In this document: positions 1 to 11,500 of the stretch, in pieces
Numbering within the stretch: position 1 is the stretch's first letter
How the letters are laid out: each line of letters starts with the position of its first letter
Source of the DNA: Chrysoperla carnea
Taxonomy: Eukaryota > Arthropoda > Insecta > Neuroptera > Chrysopidae
Assembly (NCBI RefSeq): GCF_905475395.1
Contig: NC_058339.1
Coordinates: 76,350,520-76,414,519 of the forward strand
Reading direction: 5' to 3'
Length of the DNA: 64,000 nt
Notes under the pieces: model-generated
Told to the model about the DNA's origin: nothing
Databases searched by the model: none
Seen by the model: the letters and a program-made list of their open reading frames with translations, nothing else
Translations under genes and position numbers: made by a program

Positions 1-933
1 CTTGCTCTTCTAAATCAATTTTGGCTTATTTATAATCGTACAGGGAAGTCATGTGTAGTTTAAATCAGAATTTTTTTTAAATATCATAAACATAAATAAT
101 AAGATAAATATTATTAATAAAAGAGAATTGAACTACTAAGTCATCATCACATGTAGCTATAGTTAGTTTAAGCCATAATAACACTTATAGAGTAGTATAG
201 AGTTCAAACCATAATATTAATAATACACACGTAATATCTGCTATCTTCTATCTTTGTTATTGCACAATCAATAAAATATTACTAATAATCATAAAAATAA
301 TAATAATCAGTTCAATCGTTTTGGTACGATTTCTTACGTTTTAAGGAGGTTGGGGTCATTTAAACAAGCTATTGACACGTCTTATCGAACCAAATACTAT
401 CACTCCTATCAAGTTATAGGTGAAATTTCATATGATTTATGGAGGAACAATATTTATTATCCAATTTTTAGTCTTTTCTCATCTGACAGAACACAGAAAT
501 TTTTCGATTTTTTCTGTTAATTTGCCTTTTTTTCGAGTCGATTGGCGAAAATACCATCTTTCTAGCATGTATAGAACTGAAAATCGTAATAATAATAAAC
601 CCAAAAAATTTGCGAGATTTTGTTGTTTTACTCCACAAATAAATATTTTATACATTTTAAATATGATTTTTTTGATTTAGAAAAAAATGTCTAAGAACAT
701 ATTTTTTTAATTTTGACTCAAATTATATGATTTCGAAGCGATTCGGTCAATTTTATTTAGTTATTTAAAAAAATTAGTTTATACAATATCCTACCGGGTT
801 ACCCAACGGAACCCTGCACTTTTGCGTTCAGGAGCGATTTTTAAACGATATCCTGAAAAAATTTTCCATGCGTAAATTATTCATACTTAATGACGGATAT
901 TACCGGGTCTATAACAAAAGATGTAGTGGATTA
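1..933. other. Intergenic AT-rich DNA
   Basis: No gene is seen. The 86-codon frame at 420-680 is low-complexity Phe/Ile-rich and unlike any family. Confidence 0.5.
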
Positions 934-1505
934 AGAGCCAGACCAAAAAAAATTCGTTGATTTACTAAGGCTAATAATTTGAGGATTGGTTATAGTAGTT
1001 GTGTACACACACATACTGCGGTCAGTCAAGTGAACGATAGAACAGGGTCAGACACATACTATCGAAACGGTGCGTGTTTACGTGGTACTCAAATGAATTT
1101 ACTAAAGCTGAAAATTGTTATACAGATTCTATATTGCATATAAATAACAGTTATGACTTCAGTTAGATACTAGTTAGAACTGGGACTAGAAAATTGTTAT
1201 TCAGCATGTATATTGCATAGTGATAACAGTTATGACAAGCATATGTACATAAATAAGGGCTGACTGACCAGCCCTGTTCTAACATTTAACTGACTGACAA
1301 TCATAACTGTTATTTATATGCAATATACAATCTGTATAACAATTTTTAGCTTTAGTACCACGTAAAACTTAACGTTGTTTCGATAGCATATATCTGACCC
1401 CTGTTCTATCGTTCGCTTGACTGACCGCAGTATGTGTGTGTACACAACTACTATAACCAAACCTCAAATGATCTGCTTTAGTAAATTCAACGAATTTTTT
1501 TTTTG
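934..1505. mobile_element. Fold-back element family F, copy 1
   Basis: AGAGCCAGACCAAAAA marks the left edge. The arms contain GGTTATAGTAGTTGTGTACA facing TGTACACAACTACTATAACC, then CTGCGGTCAGTCAAG facing CTTGACTGACCGCAG, and TTGTTATACAGATT facing AATCTGTATAACAA. The arms are roughly 240 bases with small mismatches. The right edge lacks the outermost bases. There is no ORF. Confidence 0.85.
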
Positions 1506-1532
1506 AATGTTTATCCATTATAGCTAAGGTTA

Positions 1533-1672
1533 CCATCGTTCCCGATTTGGTCGGGAAACTTCAGAAATCGTGTAGTTTCTTTCATTTGACTCCCAATATC
1601 AATAAAAATTTGAATGACATTTTTAACTTATTTTTTCATATTCAGGTAAATTTTACTCTTTTCCCATCTGAT
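1533..1672 (-). repeat. Dispersed repeat D, inverse fragment
   Basis: AAATCGTGTAGTTTCTTTC and TTCATATTCAGGTAAATT match the inverse of 41600-41720. Confidence 0.55.
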
Positions 1673-1954
1673 CATAATTTATATGAGAAAAATATTGCAC
1701 AAAATAAAACTTGAGGTACCCCGCTAATGTCATGGCTTACGCGCAAAGGGGAGAAACATAAAATTGAATATAATGACCCGGAGTCCCGGTTGCCTATAGG
1801 AGATCCTGTCTCAGAACTACCTGATTTTCAGTCCCCTTAATAATATTAAAACGTAAACTACTTCAAACAACTTAACAACAAACGAGTAAAACGGTAAATA
1901 AAAATGAGGAGATTATCAATAATAAAAATATGAAATATAAACTCGATTTTATAA

Positions 1955-2164
1955 TTGATTATTACAACTTCTTTAGCACGATGTTACATGCAAGCGGAGC
2001 AATTTAAACACAGCGGTTTTTTTTTATTTGTTACCATTGCATTGGAACTAGCGCGTTTGTACCTACTCGATAGCATAGCGTGCTATGAAGCGGTATTTAC
2101 TACGGCAGACTATGAAGCGCGGATGAGAGGAGATTATAGATTTATTATATATAGGCTATTTTAG
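1955..2164 (+). other. Unassigned GC-balanced island
   Basis: Open for 69 codons, with words such as GCGTGCTATGAAGCGG and TGAAGCGCGGATGAGAGG that stand out from the AT-rich flanks. No homologue is recognised; it may be a fragment of a repeat. Confidence 0.2.
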
Positions 2165-2234
2165 AAAAATTATTAGATTGTTGTGTATTTATCTTTATTG
2201 TAAAGATTGTGTTCAACGATCTAATTTTATTTAC

Positions 2235-2741
2235 TTAAGGTAGTACCAGCATGAAATCACTTTTCGACAGATTTGGCCGAATTTTTTTTCTCGGGTTTAT
2301 AATAGCTTTATTTATGAATTCCTAAAATTTCATAATTTTTGACCGTTTAGATCGCGAGATATTTAAAGACAAAGTTCGCGATTTTGAGGGTCATGTCCTA
2401 TTTAAAGCATGTAAAATGTCCTTTCTCTCCAACTATTTTTTATGATATTATTATATATTGAAGAAAAAGTAGAAAAAAATGTTTATACAATAAAATTCTA
2501 AAAAAAAAATTTAGAAATTAATTTTCACTTTCGAGATATTAATTTTGACGTAAATTGATCGAAATTGGGACGTTGGCATAATTATTTCCCATTTTAAACG
2601 GTCAAAATTTCTGAAACTTTGGGAATTAATAGTAAGCATTATTAAATTCTTAAATTTAATTTTTCGTTAAATTCTGTCGAAAAAAAAATTGTACCATTGC
2701 TTTAACATAGAAACTGCAAATACCATGCTGGAAATACCTTA
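2235..2741. mobile_element. MITE family A, copy 1
   Basis: About 507 bp. The left end reads TTAAGGTAGTACCAGCATG and the right end, inverted, TTAAGGTATTTCCAGCATG. The sequence is almost identical along its whole length to 48442-48949, so the pair marks both boundaries. There is no ORF. TTAA is present at both edges and may be the target duplication. Confidence 0.85.
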
Positions 2742-2931
2742 ACGTAGTTTGTCCATTATAGTGAAGCTGTTAAGGTTGTTGTCTCACTATGGCAAATAGT
2801 GTTCGAAAAATTCAAAATTTTTTTATATTTCTTAGGTATATTATAATACAATTATCATAAAATTACCATTTTTAACTTGGGATAAAGAACTATGCAAAAT
2901 TAGATAGGAACATGACCTGTGAAACTGTTTA

Positions 2932-3230
2932 AGAAAAAGAAAACCGACATCAAAAGAAAAACTTTTCCAAAACAAATTAATATGCGCTGAAAAGTAAAAA
3001 AAGAAAAAAAAAACAATAATATAATGTAGTTAAAATTATTGTTATTTTTGGAGTCGGTGTCAGTCAAGGCAGCAACTCTGACATGACAGTTTGCTACATT
3101 AGCTTGGCTGACACCGACTCCAAAAATAACAATAATTTTAACTACATTAAATTATCGTTATTTTTTTACTTTTTAGTGCATATTAATTTGTTTTGGAAAA
3201 GTTTTTCTTTTGAAGTCGGTTTTCTTTTTG
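2932..3230. mobile_element. Long hairpin element with GAAGTCGGTTTTC-type ends
   Basis: The left arm (about 2932-3069) and right arm (about 3103-3230) are near-perfect inverted copies. The outer words are AAAGAAAACCGAC and GTCGGTTTTCTTT; the inner words are GGAGTCGGTGTCAG and CTGACACCGACTCC. The loop is about 33 bases. It would read as a long double-stranded hairpin if transcribed. Confidence 0.85.
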
Positions 3231-3420
3231 TAAAAAGTTTTTTTATTTTGTGATTTTTAGTGAATCTGAAGTACACTAACTAATTTGTCACTAAAAAAAG
3301 AATAATCGAAATCGGTTGGCGTGATATTGAGTTATTCGTCCTCATGTCGTGCATACTTAATCCAAATTCAAGAAGAGGGAAGCAGCAGCTTTCAAAAAGA
3401 AAATACTATCATGTAAAAAA

Positions 3421-3530
3421 GGGCTGTTTTTAATAGTTAATTTATCGTAAACCATACAGAGAACCCACTTGAAATTTATACAGAAGGAGTATTAAATACT
3501 CATTAATCGAAACACAAAATTTCAGTTTTT
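3421..3530. repeat. Dispersed repeat E, distal fragment
   Basis: About 110 bases that match 12133-12240, beginning GGGCTGTTTTTAAT and ending near CTCATTAATCGAAACA. Confidence 0.65.
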
Positions 3531-6423
3531 TTGGTAACTCTTGTTTTGATATCGAAACACCGTAAGCCGTTGAAACACACAGGGTATAATTTCAATATAA
3601 TCTATTAAAAATTAAATCGTATTAAATAACAATAAAAGAATAATAAAACTGTGCCGAAGCAATTGTTGGTATAAAAAAATGCAAAGAACGATTATTTTTA
3701 TTCTTTCAAAACGAAGTTTTATAGTAAATGCACTTTGGCTCTTGAAACAGCATGAATCTATTAAACGATATTGCCTTTGCGCACAGTTCTTTAACTTATA
3801 TGTATTGGATTTACTTAAATAATATAGGCTCTTTATTGCAGGTAGATAGATAGGATACCTTCTTTAATAACAAGAATGTAATTACAAGTTAACACAATAA
3901 AGACAGAGAAGAAACAAAGAAAGAAAGATAAAGATTAAAAAAAGAGTCTTATAACGATTAAAAACAAGAGGTTTATAGTTTTTAAGTTAAAAGCCAAGTA
4001 ATAATAATATTGTTGAAAACTTGAGAGAAGAAACGAAGATGAGTAGTTTTTAAAATGTGAAACAAAGGCAACACAATATATATATAAAATACGGGGAGGT
4101 AAAAACAGGCACGGATTTACTTGAATTTTATTAATTTTTTATCATTTCGGGAAAAAATAAGTAGACACTGAAAAATATTTCAATCGCGATTCAAACTCGA
4201 ATTCTGTTTTCCTTGTCTATTCGTAGAATGGCGATATTTTTATTTATATGCACTCGTATTGTCGTATTGTCTTTCTATTTTAAGATATTGTCAATTCGTA
4301 AGTTGCCTGATGTCGAATTTGCCATATTACGCATAAAAATTTAATCGATGGTAACGAAGGGGCATACAAATTAGCTAGTAAAAGATAAAATAAAATAATG
4401 AATGGTCCACGATACCAACAGTTTTTGAGCTAGCATTCATGGTAAAAAACATGCAAAAACTCTTATAAAAGGCTTTTCATGGAAAAAGGCTTCAGAGCGT
4501 TTACAACTGAAGAAAAATCATTTGAAGGTAATTATTGGAATGTTTACTGGACATTGTAAACTCGATAAGCTTCAATACACAGGATTTGTTTTACAGGGAA
4601 CGATCTATGCAAATTTTTCCCTGAAGTGGACAAAACTGGAATACATAATTTGTGTAACTAAGAAAGCTTTTAATATAAAGTGTCTTAAAGGACATAATCA
4701 CTTGCGAGGGTCTGATCTCCACTGAAGAGAAATTACTGTGAAATAAATTAAAACTCGCCCAAAATATTATACAGTATACTAAAACTTCTTTACTAGAACT
4801 TCTGGAGCACCCTTGAAGTAACGGAAGCACAATAGATTGAACTGGTTGCAGTACAAGAAAATCTTTTAAGATTTAATATTAATTCAAATCTGATCTAATA
4901 TAATCTAAATTAAGGCATAGGCCAACATTAGTTAAATTTAAATTGATCGTTTTTAAAATCTTCATTAATCTTCTGCTCACTATCGTAAATCCATACTCTC
5001 TATTTCAAAGACTCCTACATATTATTTCTACACTTTTATTTTGAAATAGCAAACAGCAAATTATCTTTTCCAAAAAGAAACGTATGTACGGTGGATATGT
5101 TGCAGTTGTATTAATATTTCACAAAACGAAAAAGTAATATTAAATTTTCTATAAAAATATTAAAATTAATAAAATTGTTATCTCTTTTTTTTCTAAAAAT
5201 TGATAAAAATGTAATAAAATACAAATTGAAATTAATTAAAGAATTGTGCAATAAAATTATATATTTTATAATTAAAATTAATATTTGTTATTTTATACAA
5301 TTCAATTTATTATAAATGGAGTTCATTCAAAATAAAATGACTCTCTTCAATCTTTTTTTAGTTTAAAACTCGAGTTTGAATGCTAAAAAATTAAAATTTT
5401 TCATTTTTAATACAATTAGTAAGCCGGAAAAAAGTATCGAAGGTGGAAAAGTGGGGGCACATCTACGATTATAATAAATTTTATAACGTGATTATAGGAC
5501 CCCAAGGAACATTCAGCCAACTTTATCTAGTCATAAGAGAGCATAGGGTCCCAGCGGGGGGCATATATAGTAAAATTTTTTGAAATTCTTATTTAGGAGC
5601 TATCTAGGAGCTAATTCTGTCACATGTTCCAAAATCCATGCCATTATTGTCCATGAATTTACCAGAAAAAAACGGCAACATTTTATAGGAGGTATTTTGG
5701 CTGCTGATAGCGAATCCAATGTCCGATTCCAAGGATTCTATGATTCGTAGTAAGCGAACAAAAATATCTCTTAGAGCACAGTTTCAACGATAGATATCTC
5801 GAACCATTTTTGTGCCAAAAAATGAAAAATTTTGGCAAATGTATGACTTATGAATTCCTGTCTAAATATTTGATAGTAAATATAGGCATTCAACGGGTAC
5901 CAGGTTCACTAGGGAACACAATTTTTGTAAATTTCAGAAAAATGACTCATTTAGTTCAAGCGTGTCAAGACTCATATTTTATAAAATCAGCTCTACATAA
6001 TAGGATAAAATTAAAGTTAAAAGATAAACTATTTTTAAGAATTTAAAACATACCGATATTAAAATTTACTGTATGCAGGCAGCTCTCAGCAGTTCGCTAG
6101 TTCTGTGTGTTCATGCAAACAATCAATTAAAATAACATGATTAAAATAAAAAAGAAATATTATTATTAAATTGTAATTAAATTTATAAAAATCATTTATT
6201 TAATTAATATTTTTTGCATCAGTAATGCGTACATGTATATATATTTTACATTATAGACATTGAAGAGTCAATGTTCAATAAATTTGCATATTGCGATTTG
6301 ACTAAAATGTTTTTGGGGCTATGTTCCTTAATCATGCGTTTAGCGGATGAGGGCTAGACAAAAAAAAGTGTTCAAGCCTTATTTTCCAGTTTGTTATTAT
6401 ATATTAATAATATCCTTTCTTAG
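3531..6423. other. Intergenic, no gene seen
   Basis: AT-rich. It holds a purine-rich stretch at about 3890-3970, a repeat G fragment at 4308-4345 and chance frames at 4522-4830 (both strands) and 5810-6046. Confidence 0.45.
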
Positions 6424-6495
6424 TGAGGTCATGGTCTTGTGATTACGGTGCCCGCTCCTCATAAGTATGGTGGTTAAGTCCAAATCCCAAAAGAT
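6424..6495 (+). repeat. Degraded tRNA-like/SINE remnant
   Basis: GTCATGGTCTTGTGATTACGG resembles a weak A-box region. GTGGTTAAGTCCAAATCCC resembles a B box (GGTTCGAATCC), at about the tRNA spacing, and T runs follow. No cloverleaf with a paired acceptor stem is convincing. Confidence 0.25.
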
Positions 6496-7295
6496 TGTTT
6501 TTTAATTTTAAAAAATTATTAATTATTCTTTTTTTTTTTTAATAAAAAATGCACAATTTTTGAACAAAAAGAACATAGTTTTTACACAAACGGCATGAAA
6601 TACAGCTTACATTTCGAAATATTAGTAAAAATACATTTTTAAATTGTCAATATAGAAATTCAAATTTTTTAGTCTTTTTGATTAGTCTTCCAAATGTTTA
6701 TCAATCAACAGATTCCTAAGAATTATTATAATTTAACCGACTTTGAAATGATAAAAAGGACTTTGTAGTCGATTTTTTCTCAACACTTACATCCAAATTT
6801 AAATTTCTATCTGAGGTATCAAGTAAAGTAGAAATTGTTTATGATTCTAGTCGAAAAGAAGAAAATTAATTTTCTTAATTTAATTTTAAAGAGTTTAAGA
6901 TATAGTAGAGGAGTCTAAAGTTTCAGAACTGACATAAATACATAATTTTCGTAAAAAATTCCGTAAAAATTGTGTCCTTCAGAAAAATAGTTGTATTTCG
7001 AATTTAACAGCAATGAAAATTGTTGGAATGGGCTGGAATTGTTAATTGGAGGATCCCAACAATTGATGCATATCGCATTACGCCATATAGTGAGTCTTAA
7101 TCTATTCAAAATTTCGTAAAAAATCTCGTGAAAATTGTACACTTCAGGGAAATTGTTCATATTTCGAATTAAATATGATTGAAAATTACCGGAATAGGCT
7201 GGAAATGGGACTCTGTTTCTATATTTATTTCCGATATCGGAATTTATGAGTTTATATATTTCTTGATTTCTTGAAAGCAGTAAAAATTCACTGAT
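6496..7295. other. Intergenic, no gene seen
   Basis: AT-rich. Two similar stretches, around 6945-7020 and 7105-7180 (AAAAATTGT, TTCAG and GAAATTGTTCATATTTCGAA type), look like a diverged direct repeat of about 160 bp. Confidence 0.4.
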
Positions 7296-7683
7296 TAAGG
7301 TATTACGAGCGCCAAGCCAAGTATAGACTTGTGGTTCAAATTATTTGTTCAGCTCATTTCAACTTTGATGTTGAATTTTGTTATAACTTCATGAATGTAG
7401 ACGAAAAATACAAATACAATTTTTCGATATTTGCCTTGGTTTTCGAAATATCGAAAGCTAAATAATTAAACAAAATTTTCAAATTTCGATATTTTGAAAA
7501 TTACTCCAGATTTTCCCATAAGACCAATGTTAAAAATGCCTACTTTTGAAGTGATTTATTTATTTAAATAATCTGAAAAAAATAAAAATTAAATTTTCAG
7601 CATTGATTTAGACTTAATTCTACTTAATATAAAAAAAATCAAACATTTTATAAAAAATTTCCCTGGCACTCGTACATCCTTAA
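7296..7683. mobile_element. MITE family C, internally deleted copy
   Basis: TTAAGGTATTACGAGCGCCA at the left and TGGCACTCGTACATCCTTAA at the right are good inverted repeats. Compared with 36017-36636, the sequence jumps near 7505 from the first fold-back arm straight into the distal part, losing the middle. Confidence 0.82.
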
Positions 7684-7856
7684 AAGAAATATAGCAAAAC
7701 AAAAATTTTCAAAAATACAAAAATTAAATATATTTTCATACATAGAAAAATGTTTAAGGTCAAAACAAAAATATATCAAATTAAATTTTTATTTGAAAAA
7801 TATCAATTATAAAAATAAATATAAATAATTCCACCTCTGTATTTTATTATGAAAAT

Positions 7857-8295
7857 AGTAGGGGGGCAATACACACATACACACACATAGAAGTATAGGA
7901 GGAATTCTTTATGGCAGCGACTCTATGGCGCTGCCGAGCCCCTTCACACATGCACACACAAAAACTATATGTGAGTAACCAAAGGCCGGCGCCTTGTATT
8001 CACATACATCACATATTCAATGCAATGTGTTTAGTAAGTTTAGTTCGAATCAAGACTTTAATGTGAACAGTTGTGTGTTCTTGTTTTTTTCTTTCTTTAT
8101 TGTGTTTAAGCGAGATTATTATTTTTTTTTAAACAAACATGTGTAGAAGTGTTAAATATAGCCCAGTTTAGAATTACTCACATGTGCGCCCCCATGATTT
8201 TAATGTGAATTTTCAACAAAAAGTGCACTCCAATTATGGGATTATTTTGAAAAAAGTGAATTTTTTAGTGTGATTTTTTTTTTAATTTAAAAAAA
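7857..8295 (+). promoter_or_regulatory. Probable bambi promoter and 5' leader
   Basis: Base composition rises clearly here compared with its surroundings. The stretch has G/C-rich words (GGCGCTGCCGAGCCCC near 7928, GGCCGGCGCC near 7984) and alternating CA/CACA runs. An A/T-rich leader then runs into ATG 8296. No canonical TATA box stands out, and the start site cannot be placed. The MITE ending at 7683 lies just upstream and may limit the promoter. This is inferred from position and composition only. Confidence 0.4.
8139..8171 (+). CDS. Possible upstream ORF in the bambi leader (10 codons)
   Basis: ATG at 8139 opens a frame of ten codons (MCRSVKYSPV) closed by TAG at 8169-8171, about 125 bases before the first bambi Met. 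If the leader is transcribed from upstream of it, this could reduce initiation at bambi. Such short frames also arise by chance. Confidence 0.25.
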   Translation: MCRSVKYSPV

Positions 8296-8593
8296 ATGGC
8301 AATTTTTTATTGTGATAGTTTAAAATATTTTTGTACAATAATGTCGCCAGTGAAATTAGTGGTTGTGCTAATTTGTTTAATTGATTTTAATAAATTATTT
8401 ACATTGGCTGTTGATAGTAATAATTTTAATAATAATTATAAAAATATTAATAATAATAATAATAATAATAATAATGAAAATAGCGAAGATGAACATCAAC
8501 AAATTATTACGTTAAATAAATCAAATAGTGATTATGTAGTTTCTGATACAACGGAAGAAAATATTAAACAATGGAATAATAAATATACGCCGG
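8296..8593 (+). CDS. bambi: bambi exon 1: signal peptide and Asn-rich N-terminal spacer
   Basis: The frame opens at ATG 8296, which has an A-rich upstream context typical of insect starts. A second in-frame ATG at 8341 (residue 16) begins a textbook signal peptide: MSPVKLVVVLICLIDFN, then a likely cleavage near LA-VDS. Either start works. The 8341 start gives 373 residues and a cleaner signal; the 8296 start adds 15 residues. After the signal comes a spacer of about 60 residues with nine consecutive Asn, encoded by pure AAT repeats at 8449-8475, then an acidic Ser/Asn/Gln-rich stretch. The donor is G|GTAATT, leaving one base of a Gly codon, which exon 2 completes exactly. The open frame runs on to 8736 past the donor, but that extension has no family resemblance. 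Confidence 0.88.
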
Positions 8594-11500
8594 GTAATTA
8601 TTTGATTTTTCGTTTATTTTTTTATGTGTTAGATTTAAAACTTGGGTTTGAAACGTTTATAAGAGCTGTCAGGATTACAACTTTAAAAAATTTATTTTTT
8701 GGCACAATCATTAGGGATACTATTGGCCATAGATAGAAGTTTTGTTAAAAATAATAACTTTTTCGAACTCGAATAAATATAATTTTTAAACTCAAGTAAA
8801 TAGTTTTATAATGTGTTCATGTAAGCTGTCGTGATAAAAACATTATTAAACTAAAATAAGAACTGTCAAGCTTTTCACAATACATTTGGAAAAACTGTTG
8901 CACCGCAATTCCGACCAAAAAAAACTTAATAAGTAACACAAAATAATGAATTGGCGTTCGATTCTTCGATTGTTTTTCATTTTTTCGTGTTGTTTTTTAA
9001 GCTTACAAAACCAATTGAATTTCAAACGGTTTTTCTGTTGATTCAAACGTTGTTGTGTCAAAATTTTCTTTAGGGACGAAAAAGTCTAGTACGAAATATT
9101 TTCTTGATAACAGACTGATTTTGAATAGAAAGCGTAAGCGAAAAGATATTTTGTTTTTAATTTTTGAGTTTTTTATAAAAATGTTTTAAAATTAGAGCAG
9201 TGGGTTATTGGAAAATGATCTATTTTTTTGGTTCAAAAGTCATTTTGACATAATATACACTTTGTCAAAGAATTGAAAGAAGTTCTAAGACTTGACAGCT
9301 CTTAAAAATTTGACTTTAATGATTTGTTTTTAAATGAAATTTTATTAAATAACTAATTGGTTTGAAACTTGGGGAAAAAAGTTAAAACGGATGATGAAAA
9401 AATATGTTTCTTGGCTCAAAGATATATTTTGCAGTTTAAAAGAAATATAAAAATTTTCTCGTAAACAAAAAGCTTGAAATCTTTTAAGAAACAAAATTAA
9501 TTTTGATTCAAGAAAGAAAAAATGAAATATTTTCTGATTTGATGATCGAATAAAATATGGCTCTTAGTGGGGATTCAACCCTTGACAATTATACAAAAGA
9601 AATATGGAAAAGGAAATCCGTGCAAAAATTAAATCATTATCTTGGATTCGTCATTGTATTTTTTAACTATAAATTTTTCTCCGTGTGAGAGAATATTAAA
9701 TTATCTTTTATTATTATAAGACTATTTTAATGTAAACAAAAAAATAATAAATTTTAATCGCATTGAAAATTGAAAGCAGTAAAAAAGTTTACAATAGTTT
9801 TATTACTCAAAATTTTTGAATACTTCTGAAATTCGATAAAATTAATATTTTCTTTTATTAACGGTATTAATAATATTAAATTAATTGTAATAATCCATTA
9901 ATATCGATTAAAATTTAATATTTTTATAAAAAAATTCTTTCAATATTCATAAAATTATATATTTTTGAAGGAAATCGAATATTTTAAATAATGTATTTTC
10001 ACAGAATCAAAAGTCATATCACTGCTTTATTAATTTTAATAACGTGTATACGACCTCGTAAAAAGGATGTGGTTGCATTTTGATAACGCGATTTTTTACT
10101 CTCGTTATTTCTTTATCAAATTTTTGAATAAACTATTTTTTTAAATTTACTAAAATAATTTAACAACAAGACGAAAGTAAATACATCGAATTTTAAAAGG
10201 CCGTAGAACGTAAAATTTAATTGACTGTCACTAAAAAAATAATTTAAATATAAATATAGATTCCTTCTCTTGATGTGAGAACACTTTTTCTTTGAATGAT
10301 TGAAGTACGTTATTACTTTACCGTTTAAGGGGACGTTCCCAAAAAAAGGTGTATGGAAATATTTGAGACTTACGTTTCAAATTTTAAAGATGGATTCTGT
10401 TAGAACTTGAGAAAATTAGACAAAAATTAATAATAAAATTTTTTGATATAAACCCTAGTTTTTGAAATATTGATTCCTAAAGATTTAGAGAAAATCGCTT
10501 AAAGAAGAAATAACACACAAATGTCATTCAATTCATCACTTTAAATGTATTTTATTGAAAAACGAGTGCCGCTTGTAATAATTTTCTTGATTGGAAAATA
10601 TTTGTCATGCTTTTAACTAATAAATATTAGTTTTACAAATTAATCTTAAAAAAATTAGCTTTGTTACATAACAAATATTTGGTAATTGTCCTAATTTTTC
10701 ATTTTTGAAAATAAGGAAATTTATAATTAATGCAAGTTACAAGTTCCTACAAATTTTTAACGATTTGTTTTGGAAATATGATCTTGATAATTTATTTTTT
10801 CTACAAAATTATCTCTGAAATGATTCATAATGAATCTATTTGTGCTAAAAACAATTACCTATTTTATAAAAAATTTCATAATCATTTTGCAATAAAAACA
10901 AACAGAATTTTATCAAAGAACACGTTTAGACTTGAATAATATTATGCGCTATCATGTATGTACACTTAAGATAAGGGCATTATGAAAACTTGCAAAAATT
11001 TGTGTAATATATATGTCCAATTAATGCCGCGAAAGGTATTCTAATTGATAAATTGTTTTCATATCAATTTTAAGTGCAATTATTTTACAATGTAACTTAT
11101 TTAAAACTGGAAAATTTTGTAGGAATCAAAAAATCTAATTTCGATTTTAATTGAATATTAATTTACATAAAATATTTGGCGAGAAACACCTCCCGTTTTA
11201 TTTTTACCTTATGCATAACTTAGCTCAATAATTATTACAAAAATTACAAATTTGAAGATACCTATTTGTAAATTATTTTAAAATTTTTTCTAGAATCTTT
11301 CTTATCACACGTTATTGAAAAACGACACCAAAATGCTAGGAAACTAAAACTTTTTCAATCGATTCATCATCTTGCCATGAATTTTTTGTGAAAGTGAATT
11401 ATCAGAAATTAAATATAATAGAGATAATTTAAACTAAATGTAAGGAAATATGCTACGTCATAATAAATATCCTGATTATACCAAATGTAGGTATTCTACG

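Noticed and set aside
420..680. 86-codon ORF
   Set aside because: Low-complexity Phe/Ile/Asn composition and no motif; expected by chance in AT-rich DNA.
6424..6495. A functional tRNA gene
   Set aside because: Only B-box-like similarity; no convincing acceptor stem or anticodon arm, so listed as a weak SINE-like remnant.
8594..8736. Continuation of the exon 1 frame as a 146-codon intronless protein
   Set aside because: A good GT donor at 8594 joins exactly in phase to an unmistakable BAMBI exon, and the extension has no BAMBI features.
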